A stretch of DNA of 64,000 bases from Pinus tabuliformis (lineage: Eukaryota > Streptophyta > Pinopsida > Pinales > Pinaceae), in contig CM062818.1 of NCBI GenBank assembly GCA_031772625.1, positions 1,684,336,031 through 1,684,400,030 on the forward strand. The letters are read 5' to 3'. Shown in pieces: positions 1 through 9,686 of the stretch. Every line of letters starts with the position of its first letter. Position 1 is the first letter of the stretch. The position numbers and the translations under genes are program-made. The notes beneath the pieces are model-generated. The model was not told where the DNA came from. It did not search any database and was given only the letters and a program-made list of their open reading frames with translations.

Positions 1-945
1 GGAACCAAAGAACCTAAGATGCTTTATCGAAGGAATGTAGCCATACCATATTTCATAAGAAGTCTTGTTTCTAATAGAAATAGATGGAAACCTATTATTT
101 ACATACACAACACATAGAAATGCATCAACCCAAAATATCAATTTTACATTATTGAAAAACATAATGGAACATACCATATTTAAGATTGTCATGTTCATTC
201 TTTTAGCTACTCCATTCTGTTGGGGATTATAAGGCACATTTGTTTGATGTTTGATCCCACGATGGTGAAGATAGTTTTCAAATTCATTTGAAATGTATTA
301 TTTTCTACTATCGGTGTGAATAAAGCTAACATGAGATTGTGCATCATTTTCAATCCATGCATGAAAGTTCTTGAATGTTTGAAGAGCATCATATTTTTTC
401 TTCAATAAATAAACTTGACACATTCTAGTATAGTCATCAATAAATGCCATCATATATTTATTTCCACTTGCAAAAGGAACTTGCATTGGGACACATAAGT
501 CCAAATGAATAAGTTCAAGTAATCTATGTGTTATGGAATGTGAATCATGAAAAGGGTGTTTGTTGTGGTTTCTTAAGATACAAGCATCACATTGCTTTAG
601 TTTCCCAGGAATTGTAGGCAACCTAGTTGCACGACTTTTCTTCAACATATGAAGGTTGTAATAATTCAAGTGTCCAAATATAGAATGCCATAAAAGACTT
701 GATTTAAATGTACCTTCATCATAATGAGAACTGTATGAGAATTTTTGTGCACAAGTAGAGGTACCTTCTAGCTTCAAAATTCTTTCTTCTTCTATCCCTA
801 TCATGACAAGTGAGTGATATTATGCTTTTCTAACCTCAACCTTACCATAAAACACATGAATGGAGTGTCGTTGTTAGTGGATGTGGACCAAAGGAAACAA
901 GTTTCTCCTCATCTTTGGGAGATATGAAATGTAGATTTTCTTGTA
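1..945 (-). pseudogene. Ty1/copia fragment A: protease end, GAG-pre-integrase, integrase start
   Basis: Read on the minus strand from about 945 down and running off the left edge. The pre-integrase zinc-binding pattern is visible at about 710-590 (LWH, GH, then CDAC), followed by the start of the integrase core (FIDDYTRMC). An in-frame stop lies near 298, and recognisable integrase coding continues below it in the same order. It is the same family as element 5: the segment at 805-930 matches 38530-38655, and the integrase start matches 40970-41470. No reading frame is intact. Copia family is seen directly; decay to a non-functional relic is inferred from the stops. Confidence 0.85.
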
Positions 946-1800
946 GATTCACAACTCATGTAATGTAATAAAACAAAAGACAATAATCTACTCTACTCCT
1001 TAAACAATAGAAACCAATAGATCGATTAAAATAATAATCGAAAAGAGGAATATAATCAAAGACACATAACAAAAGAATTTCTCTAGGGAAGGCCACTGCT
1101 CAAAACCCCGACTATCTATTGCATTAATCAGAAAGTTGAGTGATAATACAAAGCTTGTTCTCGCTAGAACAATTCGTGCACAAGTATAATCAACTCTCTA
1201 CCTCACAAGGCTACTATGGCCAACACTTAGCCAATTATGCTACCTTTCAAGACCCTTTTTCCTTATGTAATTCCTATGAGGATAAACCCATATTTAATTT
1301 GGAAATCCTTCCTCCATAATTGCGTAATCCAAACTAGGTCCTTCTCTAATCGCATGGATAACCTGTACAACTCAGATTAGCATAAAACTAATAATACAAT
1401 TTCCCTGCACTCTAGTCTCAATTGGGTCTTTCTCTGAAACGACATGCATTCATTTCTCATGAGGGAATCTTGAGTTAAATGGAGTAGCACTAAGGATGCA
1501 TCAGTGCACCAACTCACTACTAGACCTCTACTAGTTCCACAAACAATTAGAACTAGTTTAATAGCCTATAACTTAGTCAAACTTATTTATCTAAATGCAA
1601 CTCAAATAAACTCACCCTAGACCCCAAAAATTTAGGGAGAACATATACATGACTACAAAATACTTCAACTCGAAATTCCTATGCTAATTAAGTTAATTAA
1701 ACTTAATTAACTATTTACAAGTTGCTATGAGAATAGAATTATATTTTAATTCACAGTTTAATTCAAGGAAAAAATTAAACTAGAATTTATTGTTACCATT
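946..1800. other. AT-rich stretch with no recognised gene
   Basis: No long ORF and no recognisable domain. The stretch separates two copia fragments and may include LTR sequence of fragment B, but I could not find a clear TG...CA boundary or polypurine tract. Confidence 0.4.
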
Positions 1801-1802
1801 TC

Positions 1803-3310
1803 TCAATAGTCACTCTTAGCAAGAAAGGGATTATCAGCTACCACAACCCCGTCTCTATGAAAGTTGAATTTACATCTTGACAATGCCTTTGTCAAAATTT
1901 CAGTATCTTGCTCCTTCGCGGGAATGTACTCCAACAACATAATCCACCTCAATACATAATCTCGAATATGATGATATTGGATATCTACATGCTTAGACCA
2001 ATCATGAAGAGCTTTGATTATCACAATAATTCACAGTTGGATCCATCTTTTGACAAAAAAACCAACTAGAATATTCCTCATCTAGATGAGCTCACATGTT
2101 TCCTAACTTGTGTCCATGTAATATGCCTCTTTCGAACTAAGTGCAACCGATCTCTATTTCCTACTGTATCAACAAACTATTTTTGACCCAGTAATGAAGA
2201 TCCCTCTTGATGTGCTCTTCTTGTCATATGGACTCCCTACCCAATATTAATTGGTGAAGCCTTGAATCTTCACTCCCTTTGTCCGCCTATACCATAATCC
2301 ATACTGAGTAGTGCCTCTGAGGTATCTCAACATATGCTTTATCGCCTTCCAATACAACTTGGTAGGCCTAATGATCGCTTGACTAAGCTCGTTAACTGCA
2401 TAACACATATATAGTCGCGTGTTCATGAAATACATGAATGAGCCCACAAGATGCCTGTAAACAATAGCTTCCACTACTTCTCCTAAAGTAGCATCCTCCT
2501 TCCTCTAGCTACCTTCTAGACGAGTCTCCATGGGTTTGTTGCTCTCCATGCGAAACATCTTGAGTATCTCTTTGGAATAATTTCCTTAAGACAAAAACAA
2601 TTCTCCATCACCCTGACATGCTTCCATGCTTAGAAATTAATGCATGAGCCCCATGACCTTCATCTCAAAATATATTTCAAGATCCTCCTTGTAAGACTTG
2701 ATCAACTGATCATCACTTGTCAAAATCAACAATTTACCTTTCACCATTATGTTTTACAAGTTCACATCCACTTCAATCTTGGTGAAGCCCAACCTGGTGA
2801 AGCAGTTATCAATCGTGGCATATCAGGCATGGGGTCCTTACTTCATACCATACAACACTCTCTTGAGCTAGCACACATGTGACTCATGGTCGAAGGTTTC
2901 AAAACCTTCAGGTTGATCTATGTACAACTCTTCCTTAATTATGCCATTGAGGAATGTTTTATTTACATCCATTTGATGTATCTTGCAACCCATCTGCATT
3001 GATAATGTCAATATAGATATGATCAATGAGTACCTTGCAATAAGAGAAAAGGTCTCATCATAGTCAATCCCTTTACTTGTGAAAAGCCACTAGCCATAAA
3101 CCTGGCCTTATGCTTCTCCACACTACCATCTATAGCTTTCTTTACCTTGTAAATCCATTGGGAGCTCACCACTAACTTGTCCTCTAGTCTCTGGACCACA
3201 TCCCAAACATGGTTACGAACTATGGAGTCATACTCCTCCACCATGGCATTTACCCAAACTGGTTGTTGCAATGCCTCCTCAAAGTAAGATGGCTCTATCT
3301 CAACAGAATT
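1803..3310 (-). pseudogene. Ty1/copia fragment B: reverse transcriptase and RNase H remnant
   Basis: Minus-strand coding from 3310 to 1803. The RT opening (VWVNAMVEEYDSI, QWIYKVKKAIDGSVEKHKAR) lies at 3250-3060. The first catalytic region reads MDVNKTFLNG near 2970. The usual YVDD box is gone, replaced near 2740 by VKGKLLILTSDD. The RT end and connection (YRHLVGSFMYFMN, KAIKHMLRYLRGT) is at 2470-2260, and the RNase H tail (KHVDIQYHHIRD, AKEQDTEILTKALSR) at 2000-1850. Several stops and frame changes interrupt it. The sequence differs from fragment A and element 5, so it is a separate copia family. At 3310 it is cut off and abuts a gypsy integrase on the opposite strand. Confidence 0.85.
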
Positions 3311-4499
3311 GATCAGAAGATGTGTTCGGGAAGATGAAATGCCTGACATCCTTAAGGCATGTCATGATGAACCGTGCGGTGGACACTTTGCTGACAAGAG
3401 GACTGCCTATAAAATCCTTTCTTTAGGATATTATTGGCCTTCTCTCTTCAAAGATGCAAAACAATATGTTAGAAGGTGTGACAGGTGCCAAAGAGTTGGG
3501 AGACCAACTCTTTCAAATGAAATGCCATTACAGCCACAAGTACTCATCGAACCCTTTGAAAAATGGGCTTTAGATTTCATTGGACCTATTAATCCACCAT
3601 CTAAACAAAAGAAGTATATATTGGTTTGCACTGATTATGTTACTAAATGGGTAGAAGCCAAGGCATTGCCTTCTGCCACTGAAAATTCAGTTGTTCAATT
3701 TCTTTTTGAGGATATTTTTACTCGTTTTGGTGTCCCAAGAGAAATTGTGATAGATCAGGGAAGTCAATTTACATCTAATTTGATGGAGAAGCTGATGGAA
3801 GAATACAAAATCAAGCACAGAAAATCTACTCCATACCATTCGCAAGCAAATGGTCAAGTGGAATCTACAAATAAAGTTCTTGAGAGCATCATCACCAAAA
3901 CTGTTCATCTCCACAGAAGAGATTGGGCAGAAAGGCTTCCTGAAGCCTTATGGGCCTATAGAACTACATGGAGGAACACAATAGAACATTCTCCCTATGA
4001 ACTTGTTTATGGGAAAGAAGTATTGCTCCCCATTGAGTTTCAAGTCAAGACCTTCAAGATGGCAGTTCAGTTGGGGATGAATCTATCAGAAGCCCAAAAG
4101 CACATAATGGAGCAGCTGAATGAGCTAGATGAAATAAGACAAGATGCAATTTTAAGGACTGATCTAGTTCAGCACCAAAGAACTAAGTGGCATGACAGAT
4201 ATATCAAGGAGAGAAAGTTTCAAAAAGGAGATTGGGCGTTACTGTTTTATTCCAAATTTAAAGACTTCAAAGGAAAATTTCAAACTCATTGGCTTGGACC
4301 ATATGAGATTGATGAAGTCTTTAGCAATGGAGCAGTTCGAGTCAAGAATATTGATGAGTTTCAAACTCCTCTCATTGTGAATGGCCACCGATTGAAAATT
4401 TATCATAAGCCACTCTCAAAAGAGGACTTTGTCAAAATGTTTCAAGAAAATTCTGCAATAAGGCTGGTGGAGAAGAATTCTTCTCCTCCATCAGCCTAG
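3309..4499 (+). CDS. Ty3/gypsy integrase (C-terminal part of pol), open but 5'-truncated
   Basis: A 396-codon open frame encoding retrotransposon integrase, which joins the cDNA to the genome. An HHCC zinc-binding module is visible (His19, His26, Cys57, Cys60), then the DDE catalytic core with Asp89 (ALDFIGP), Asp149 (VIDQGSQF) and Glu185 (GQVEST). A C-terminal GPY/F-type module follows (WLGPYEI), and the tail carries NGHRLK. No chromodomain is visible. The first codon is TTG at the breakpoint, so this is not a natural start: upstream pol has been lost. All catalytic residues survive. It ends with TAG at 4497-4499, followed at once by the purine tract. Confidence 0.93.
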   Translation: MIRRCVREDEMPDILKACHDEPCGGHFADKRTAYKILSLGYYWPSLFKDAKQYVRRCDRCQRVGRPTLSNEMPLQPQVLIEPFEKWALDFIGPINPPSKQKKYILVCTDYVTKWVEAKALPSATENSVVQFLFEDIFTRFGVPREIVIDQGSQFTSNLMEKLMEEYKIKHRKSTPYHSQANGQVESTNKVLESIITKTVHLHRRDWAERLPEALWAYRTTWRNTIEHSPYELVYGKEVLLPIEFQVKTFKMAVQLGMNLSEAQKHIMEQLNELDEIRQDAILRTDLVQHQRTKWHDRYIKERKFQKGDWALLFYSKFKDFKGKFQTHWLGPYEIDEVFSNGAVRVKNIDEFQTPLIVNGHRLKIYHKPLSKEDFVKMFQENSAIRLVEKNSSPPSA

Positions 4500-4517
4500 T
4501 CTTTGTTTCTTTCAGTT

Positions 4518-4547
4518 GAAAAAAAAAAGAAAAGAAAAGAAAAAATC
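4518..4547 (+). other. Purine tract after the pol stop
   Basis: About 30 nt of almost pure A/G just after the integrase stop. Element 2 has an equivalent tract at 21037-21068, just after its own ORF stop and just before similar hairpins. Confidence 0.6.
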
Positions 4548-4593
4548 TTTTGTACAAGCCTGAAAACCAATCATAGAATGGCAGTCTTATACA

Positions 4594-4639
4594 GAAAATG
4601 TAGAGTGAAAATCAGGGACACCTGACACTCTATATTTTC
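4594..4639 (+). promoter_or_regulatory. Stem-loop with one-sided AAAA bulge (element 1)
   Basis: The outer stem has 14 pairs: 4594-4607 with 4626-4639, including one G-T wobble. AAAA at 4608-4611 is unpaired on the 5' side only. The inner stem TCAGG/CCTGA (4612-4616 with 4621-4625) closes a GACA loop. The shape equals that of four hairpins in element 2 at 21070-21255, whose stem sequences are unrelated. An A-run follows directly (4641-4650). The structure is read from complementarity only, without energy calculation. Role unknown; an RNA structure in the transcript 3' of pol is the natural reading. Confidence 0.7.
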
Positions 4640-4649
4640 CAAAAAAAAA

Positions 4650-4790
4650 AATCTCTCTTCCTCTCCATCTTCACTCCACTTGTCATTTCCATATTCACCT
4701 CCATCTCATCTTCATCTCCATTCCACTTCACTCCACTACACTTCCATCTCATTCCACTCATTTCATTCCATTCCATCAATAAAAGTTCCT
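4650..4790 (+). repeat. Pyrimidine-rich tract with reiterated CCATYTCATTCCA-like words
   Basis: About 140 nt almost free of G, built from variants of TCCATCTCATTCCA and ending near a CAATAAAAG word. It sits between the bulged hairpin and the 19-bp repeats. No coding potential seen. Confidence 0.5.
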
Positions 4791-4859
4791 CTCAGGATTA
4801 TTTCATTTAGTTAGTTCTTTTTCTAACTATTTTGTGCAGTTAAAGGGGTGTTGTCTCAG

Positions 4860-4950
4860 TTTCCGCAGCTGGGAACCGTTTCTGCAGCTAACACCAGTTT
4901 CCGCAGCTCGAAACGATTTCCGCAGCCAGCATCACTCTGTCTCTACAGCC
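4860..4950 (+). repeat. 19-bp tandem repeat, core TTTCCGCAGCT (internal copy)
   Basis: Cores start at 4860, 4879, 4898 and 4917, exactly 19 bp apart, as TTTCCGCAGCT, TTTCTGCAGCT, TTTCCGCAGCT and TTTCCGCAGCC; a weaker fifth is near 4940. Isolated TTTCCGC words recur at about 5348, 5423 and 5500. The same repeat, with the same period, occurs in this element's LTR at 7520-7588. Confidence 0.85.
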
Positions 4951-5736
4951 AGCAACACTCTATTTTCAAAAAATTACAGTCAAAGGTCAGCATCATCATC
5001 ACCAAAGGTAGCAAAGATATGAGGCATCTGCAAGATCAGAAAGCAATAATGGGTCAGCAACCTTAATCAACAAATGGCAAACTTATGAAGGTATGATAAA
5101 AATCTTTTCCAAACAACAATTTAATGTCATTTTATGCATAGTTATTAAATCGTGGAAAGAGCCACTAAATGCAATTATTCGGCAAGATCATCCCACTCCT
5201 CCTCCACGATAATGCTTCATCCACCTCATACCTTTCTAACGGTCCCCTAATCATCATTAATTCAAAACTTGAAACATGGCTGCTCCTCCATTACTGGCCG
5301 TACCTCTGTGACGTAACCCAATGTACCACAACTCTCCTTACCATCATTTCCGCAGTCAACGCTGAGACGTGTGCGTAAGCCACCCGACTCTAAAGGATTC
5401 AGCCGTTATTCCGTCCACTTATCACTCCATTTCCGCATGCATTGAACTCATTTCTCGTGTTTGTCTTCTACTTCCTCGTACTCACACCATTTCCACCCTC
5501 ATTTCCGCTGCAAACTCCACAGCTTTGTTTCAAACCTCGATTACAGTTCTTCAATACACCTTGCATTACGTTACGGCTACTCCAATTATAGCCGTAATCC
5601 ACCTGTTTTTTCCCGTGAGCATCCTCCTTGAGCATCCACACACAGTCAAAGCTTCAGCCGAAGTTGAGAGCCGAAGATGGGGAAGTTGCTTAGAGCTGAA
5701 CCTGAGGGTCCGAAGTATTTATAAGGGTATCCACAG
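4951..5736 (+). other. Non-coding spacer before the extra ORF
   Basis: Only short frames without recognisable domains. It ends in TCCACAG directly before the ATG at 5737, which would suit a splice acceptor for a subgenomic message. That is inference from the site alone. Confidence 0.4.
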
Positions 5737-7275
5737 ATGAAGGAAGCATTAAAGAAAGCAAAGTGGTTGAAGTTTATTCAAAAATTCAGAGGGTATAATA
5801 AGGAGGTAATGAAAGCATTTGCTCGATCCTTCAATGGACACACCGTGGAAGTAGGGGACCTGAAATTCACAATAACGGAGAACACCATAGCAACAACAAC
5901 CAGTCTACCTCAGGAGGGAGAAAGATGGTTTAAGAACAGAGGGCTGGAAGATCAAGGATGGAAAGACATGCTTAAGAACCCAAGTATGGACACTTCAATA
6001 TTCACTAAAGGGATTCCTGTGCATGTAATTAAGGAAGAATGGACTGCATTGTTATTACTTGTTCAAAAGTTTATCACATGTGAGGGCCGCTTTGGCACTA
6101 TGTATATGTACCATGCAAGGATTATGATGAATTTCATGGAAGGCCATGCCCTCAATTTACCCTACTTTCTGTTAGCAAGCCTAAATAAAATGAGTTCCAC
6201 TATCCAAAAGCATGTAGGCCATATTGAACCCCACTTGTATCATCAAGGGTTCATTAGAATTCTCATAGAAGAGCAATTGAAGAATAACAAGGATACATGG
6301 GAAAAGTTTCTAATCAGAAACCATTTCCAAGAGGTGACTGAAGCCTATAGCAGTTCCCCTAGAATCCCAAAATGAAGTAGGAGAAGAGAAAGAGATGTTG
6401 CAGCCCAAGATCCTCCTACAGTAGAAACTCAAGAAATTGCTCAAGAAGAAGAGGAAGAGGGAGATAAAACCAAGAAACAGAAAAAGGATAAAGGGAAAAC
6501 AATTGTTCAAGAATCATATCCATCACCTGAACCTTCAGTAGAAGAAGACTCTCAAACCTTGGCTGATAGACTAGCACAACTTCAAGCTGCTGCCCTCTCA
6601 AAGAAGAAACAGAAAGAAAAACAGAGTGCCCAACAAAAGAGCACTAGTGCACAAGTGAGAAGAAGCAGTAGACTTAAAGGAAAAATGAGTGTGACTAAAG
6701 AAAAACAATCACATTTCATTGATTTGGGAGAAGGTACACCTGAAAAGGCTCCAACTCAGCTTGACCTTGAGTCGAGTCCTCCACGTGTTGAGTCCACTCC
6801 TCCACGTGAAGAGAGTCCCTTTTAGCCAGAACCTCAAACAGAATTTGATTTTGAACATAGCCCAAGAAGAACACCTGAAATTGACCCTGACTAGCAGGAG
6901 GTATACAATTATTTGGAGACCTTCGAGCAATCAGTTGCAGGTCCAAGCACTATATTGCCTCTTGATGAACAGGTCCAAACTTTAAAACAAGAGGTGTTTG
7001 AGCTAGAAGTCCTGAACCGGCATATTAAACAAGAAAACAAAGCATTGAAAGAACAAAGCAAGGTGGAAAAAATTGTCCATGACAATACCATGCTTCACTT
7101 AGGAGTCTGGCAGAAGAAGAACAGAAAATTGAAGAGAAAATGTAAGAAGCTGAGAAGGGCATTGATCAATTTGAAATTCAGGTGTTTAGTCAGAAAACCA
7201 AGGACAATTTTGGCAGCAAGGAGAAAGAGAAGAAGGCCAGATGTTTTGGCAGAAGCATCTGAGCACATGGATTGA
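5737..7275 (+). pseudogene. Extra ORF between integrase and 3' LTR, broken by three in-frame stops
   Basis: One frame of 513 codons from ATG 5737 to TGA 7273-7275, interrupted by TGA 6373-6375, TAG 6823-6825 and TAG 6892-6894, with no frameshift. The N-terminal ~210 residues form a globular domain (FARSFNGHTVEVGDLKF near residue 30) resembling the domain annotated in plants as putative plant transposon protein. A charged region follows (EEEEEGDKTKKQKKDKGK), then RRSSRLKGK, then a C-terminal coiled coil (LKQEVFELEVLNRHIKQEN) and a basic tail. No signal peptide or membrane segment is visible, so an envelope role is not supported. Element 2 has a shortened relative at 23473-24234. Element 1 has the fuller version. 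Confidence 0.75.
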
Positions 7276-7322
7276 AAAACAATGACAAAGTTTTGGTTGC
7301 ATGAGGACATGCAACACCTTCA

Positions 7323-7333
7323 CAGTGGGGGTA
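7323..7333 (+). other. Polypurine tract of element 1
   Basis: CAGTGGGGGTA directly before the LTR start TGTTGAG. This is the plus-strand primer position expected just 5' of a 3' LTR. Confidence 0.75.
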
Positions 7334-8955
7334 TGTTGAGCCTCAAACCTGCACTTCTTTACACATCCTCTCACCCTCCTTTTCCTATTCATTTCCTTCT
7401 TTTTCCACTCATTCCCTCCATCAAATTGCTCAAATCATTGTATTTTAGAACTTTTTACATGGTTTGCTAATTATGCTAATGACTGTTGTTGGTTTAGAAT
7501 TTTGGTTCAAAGTGCTGCATTTCCGCAGCTCACACAGGGTTTTCGCAGCTGATCCTGGTTTCCGCAGCCAACCCCGGATTCCACAGCTGTTTTATTAAAT
7601 GATATGTTCCAGGTGTCCTCCGAGAAGAAGAGCCACATGGGCAAGTTCGTGGAACCAAGGACATGGTGTGTGTCCTTCCAGCTCACCCAAACCGGTCATA
7701 AAAACCCATGGTCAACGAGGAGGCAATTACGGTCAACAGAAGTCATTGGCGGTGGCACGGCTCTGCGTGTTTTGTTTTGGAGCACGTGAAGAACATGTGG
7801 CATCTTCCTCAGCCACGAAGACAGTGGGAAACATGAATCCAACAGCAGATTGAATGCCCACAACGACCGTTGCCTAAATCCGAGGATGCAGCAAGATTAC
7901 ATGTTTTTACACAATTGCTTGAATAGCTTAGTTTTCGTTAAGTTAGTTTGCTTTCCTCTGTTATAAATAAAGCGTCTTTGAACGCTGGATAGTTAGTCGT
8001 TGTTGTAATCACTTTGTAATTTTGAGCTCCCCACTGTACTTTTACATTTGCTGTCAAGACATGAGAAGACTGTTTTACACTTAAGCGTATAACTGCTCCT
8101 TGAACCCACTGAAGTAGGCAGAGGGCCCCTGTTTGCTGAAGCCCTGTATAGTAATCTTTAATTTCCTGCATTTCTCTTTCTTGTTTCTTGTATAATAGCT
8201 GTACAGATGTCTTTTAATTGCTGCGTTTTTATTTCTTTTCAACATGTATATTAGCTGTACATAAACTTTGAATTCTGTTGATTTACATTTCTGCACTTTT
8301 GTTCATGACTGATCAGTGTGTTATGCAGGTTTCTTAGGCAAGCCCGGGACAGTTTTCTTTCTTTTTCTTTTCATAACTAGTGGCATGTGTGATCATCCTG
8401 TCTAGGCTACTGACCTTTATTTTTCTGCAGTTTGATTTTCATTAGTATCATTTCTTTAACTTGCACTTTACTTTCTGCTCAGTAGTTATCAAGTTGTTCA
8501 TTTATTGATGGTTCTTTTTCTATAATCAACTAACTTTATTGGAGCCAAAATATCATTTAGTGCAGCTTGGTTTATTTTGCTTTAAGACTCACATTACTGA
8601 CCTGTTCATAATTGTTCTCACATGATTAAGAAAAGGTTAAAATAGTGTGATTTGTCTCACTTAAATTTCACATTGATTGGATTTAAATGAAGATTTAAAA
8701 TAGTGTAAAGTAGTGTAAAGTAGTTGTTCTTTCTTTTAATTGAGTTAATATAGATTTCATTTTCATTTTCATCAGCAGAAGAGATACTGGGCCGATGCCA
8801 TTAGTCCTTTATTTGATTTTAAGCTTTGATTTTATTGCAGTTGTTGTTCAAGCTTTCTTGTAGAATACTTTTTAAGTTTTGAGAAATCATTTAGAGCTCA
8901 CCACAATCACCCACATTTCACTTGCTTTATTTCATTTCCATCACATCACAGTAGG
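7334..8955 (+). mobile_element. 3' LTR of element 1 (right end uncertain)
   Basis: Starts TGTTGAGCCTC right after the polypurine tract. A TATA box (TATAAATA, 7962-7969) lies about 630 bp in, followed by the short inverted pair AGCGT/ACGCT. The 19-bp TTTCCGCAGCT repeat lies in U3. The end near 8955 (CATCACATCACA) is a guess; sequence up to 9116 could still belong to it. No partner LTR is in the window. Confidence 0.65.
7520..7588 (+). repeat. 19-bp tandem repeat, core TTTCCGCAGCT (LTR copy)
   Basis: Cores start at 7520, 7540, 7559 and 7578 (spacing 20, 19, 19): TTTCCGCAGCT, TTTTCGCAGCT, TTTCCGCAGCC, ATTCCACAGCT. It is upstream of the LTR TATA box and has the same unit as the array at 4860-4950. 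Confidence 0.85.
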
Positions 8956-9116
8956 AAAGATACATTTGAAAACAAACTTAGAAAAAAAAAAAAAAACGAC
9001 AAAATACTAAGAAAACAGTTGCCTAAGTACATATAGTACACTTCACTTCATCAGCTTATGAGCCCCGGGTTGACATTTAAAAGTTGCAATTTAGACATCA
9101 CTAAATTGACCAAACA

Positions 9117-9664
9117 ATAGCCCATTGAGCTATTGTGAAACTATCATATTCTTGAAGAGGAGAGTTGGAAGAGGGAGAGAGAGAGAGGAATAAGGGGAAA
9201 GGGAAGGCTGATACAACAAATGGTTGTAATCACTCTTCCACTATAAATATAGAACTGCAGTTGTGTTCCCCACTGCATAGGGTCGATAATGTTTTTCATT
9301 TATTTTTTCATTCTGATGCTTGTCAAGATGCGTAGTTAAGATATACACTAATATATATTTATTGTGCATTCTTACATTAGTTTTCAAGAGAGTATGTTGT
9401 GATTGGTTTGCCTTGTCCTTTGTGTAGCAATTGTCTTGAAGTTGGCCTTGAAGGAGTTATTCTTGCCGCATAGAGATCCCCAAGCAAATCTAGAAGGAAC
9501 CAAAGGTGATCCTCTTTCCATACCTTCTCAATTTATGTTTGATAGATGAACATGTGTGTAACTTGGTAGCTTTTGCAGATAATCTTACAGTCTGTTGAAG
9601 GTCCCAGGAAGGCCTTTGAGGGTAGTTTTCATTCCATATCCACCATGCATTTTACCCAATAACA
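9117..9664 (+). mobile_element. 5' LTR of element 3, missing its first ~475 bp
   Basis: Collinear with 30020-30569 of the 3' LTR, including a GA-rich run, the TATA box (9242-9249) and the end ...ATAACA at 9664. Sequence left of 9117 does not match the start of the 3' LTR, so the U3 part is lost. Confidence 0.85.
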
Positions 9665-9668
9665 GAAT

Positions 9669-9686
9669 TAGTGACTCCACTGGGGA
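9669..9686 (+). other. Primer-binding site of element 3
   Basis: TAGTGACTCCACTGGGGA, 4 nt after the LTR end. It has the GACTCC-CTGGGGA form used by several plant gypsy elements. I cannot name the primer tRNA with certainty. Confidence 0.7.

Larger units (their letters stand above)
3310..8955 (+). mobile_element. Element 1: truncated Athila-like Ty3/gypsy retrotransposon
   Basis: Contains, in order, the integrase end of pol, a purine tract and hairpin, a pyrimidine-rich stretch, 19-bp repeats, a long extra ORF, a polypurine tract and a 3' LTR. The 5' LTR, gag, protease and RT are missing, because the element begins abruptly mid-integrase at about 3310. The extra ORF after integrase and an LTR start (TGTTGAGCC) resembling that of element 2 suggest the Athila side of the non-chromodomain gypsy elements. 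That lineage call is inference. The right end is uncertain: I see no target duplication. Confidence 0.75.

Noticed and set aside
5369..5740. 123-codon frame before the extra ORF
   Set aside because: No domain, composition like non-coding sequence, and it overlaps the probable spacer in a different frame from the real ORF.
5737..7275. Envelope protein for element 1
   Set aside because: Position fits, but there is no signal peptide, membrane segment or cysteine pattern.
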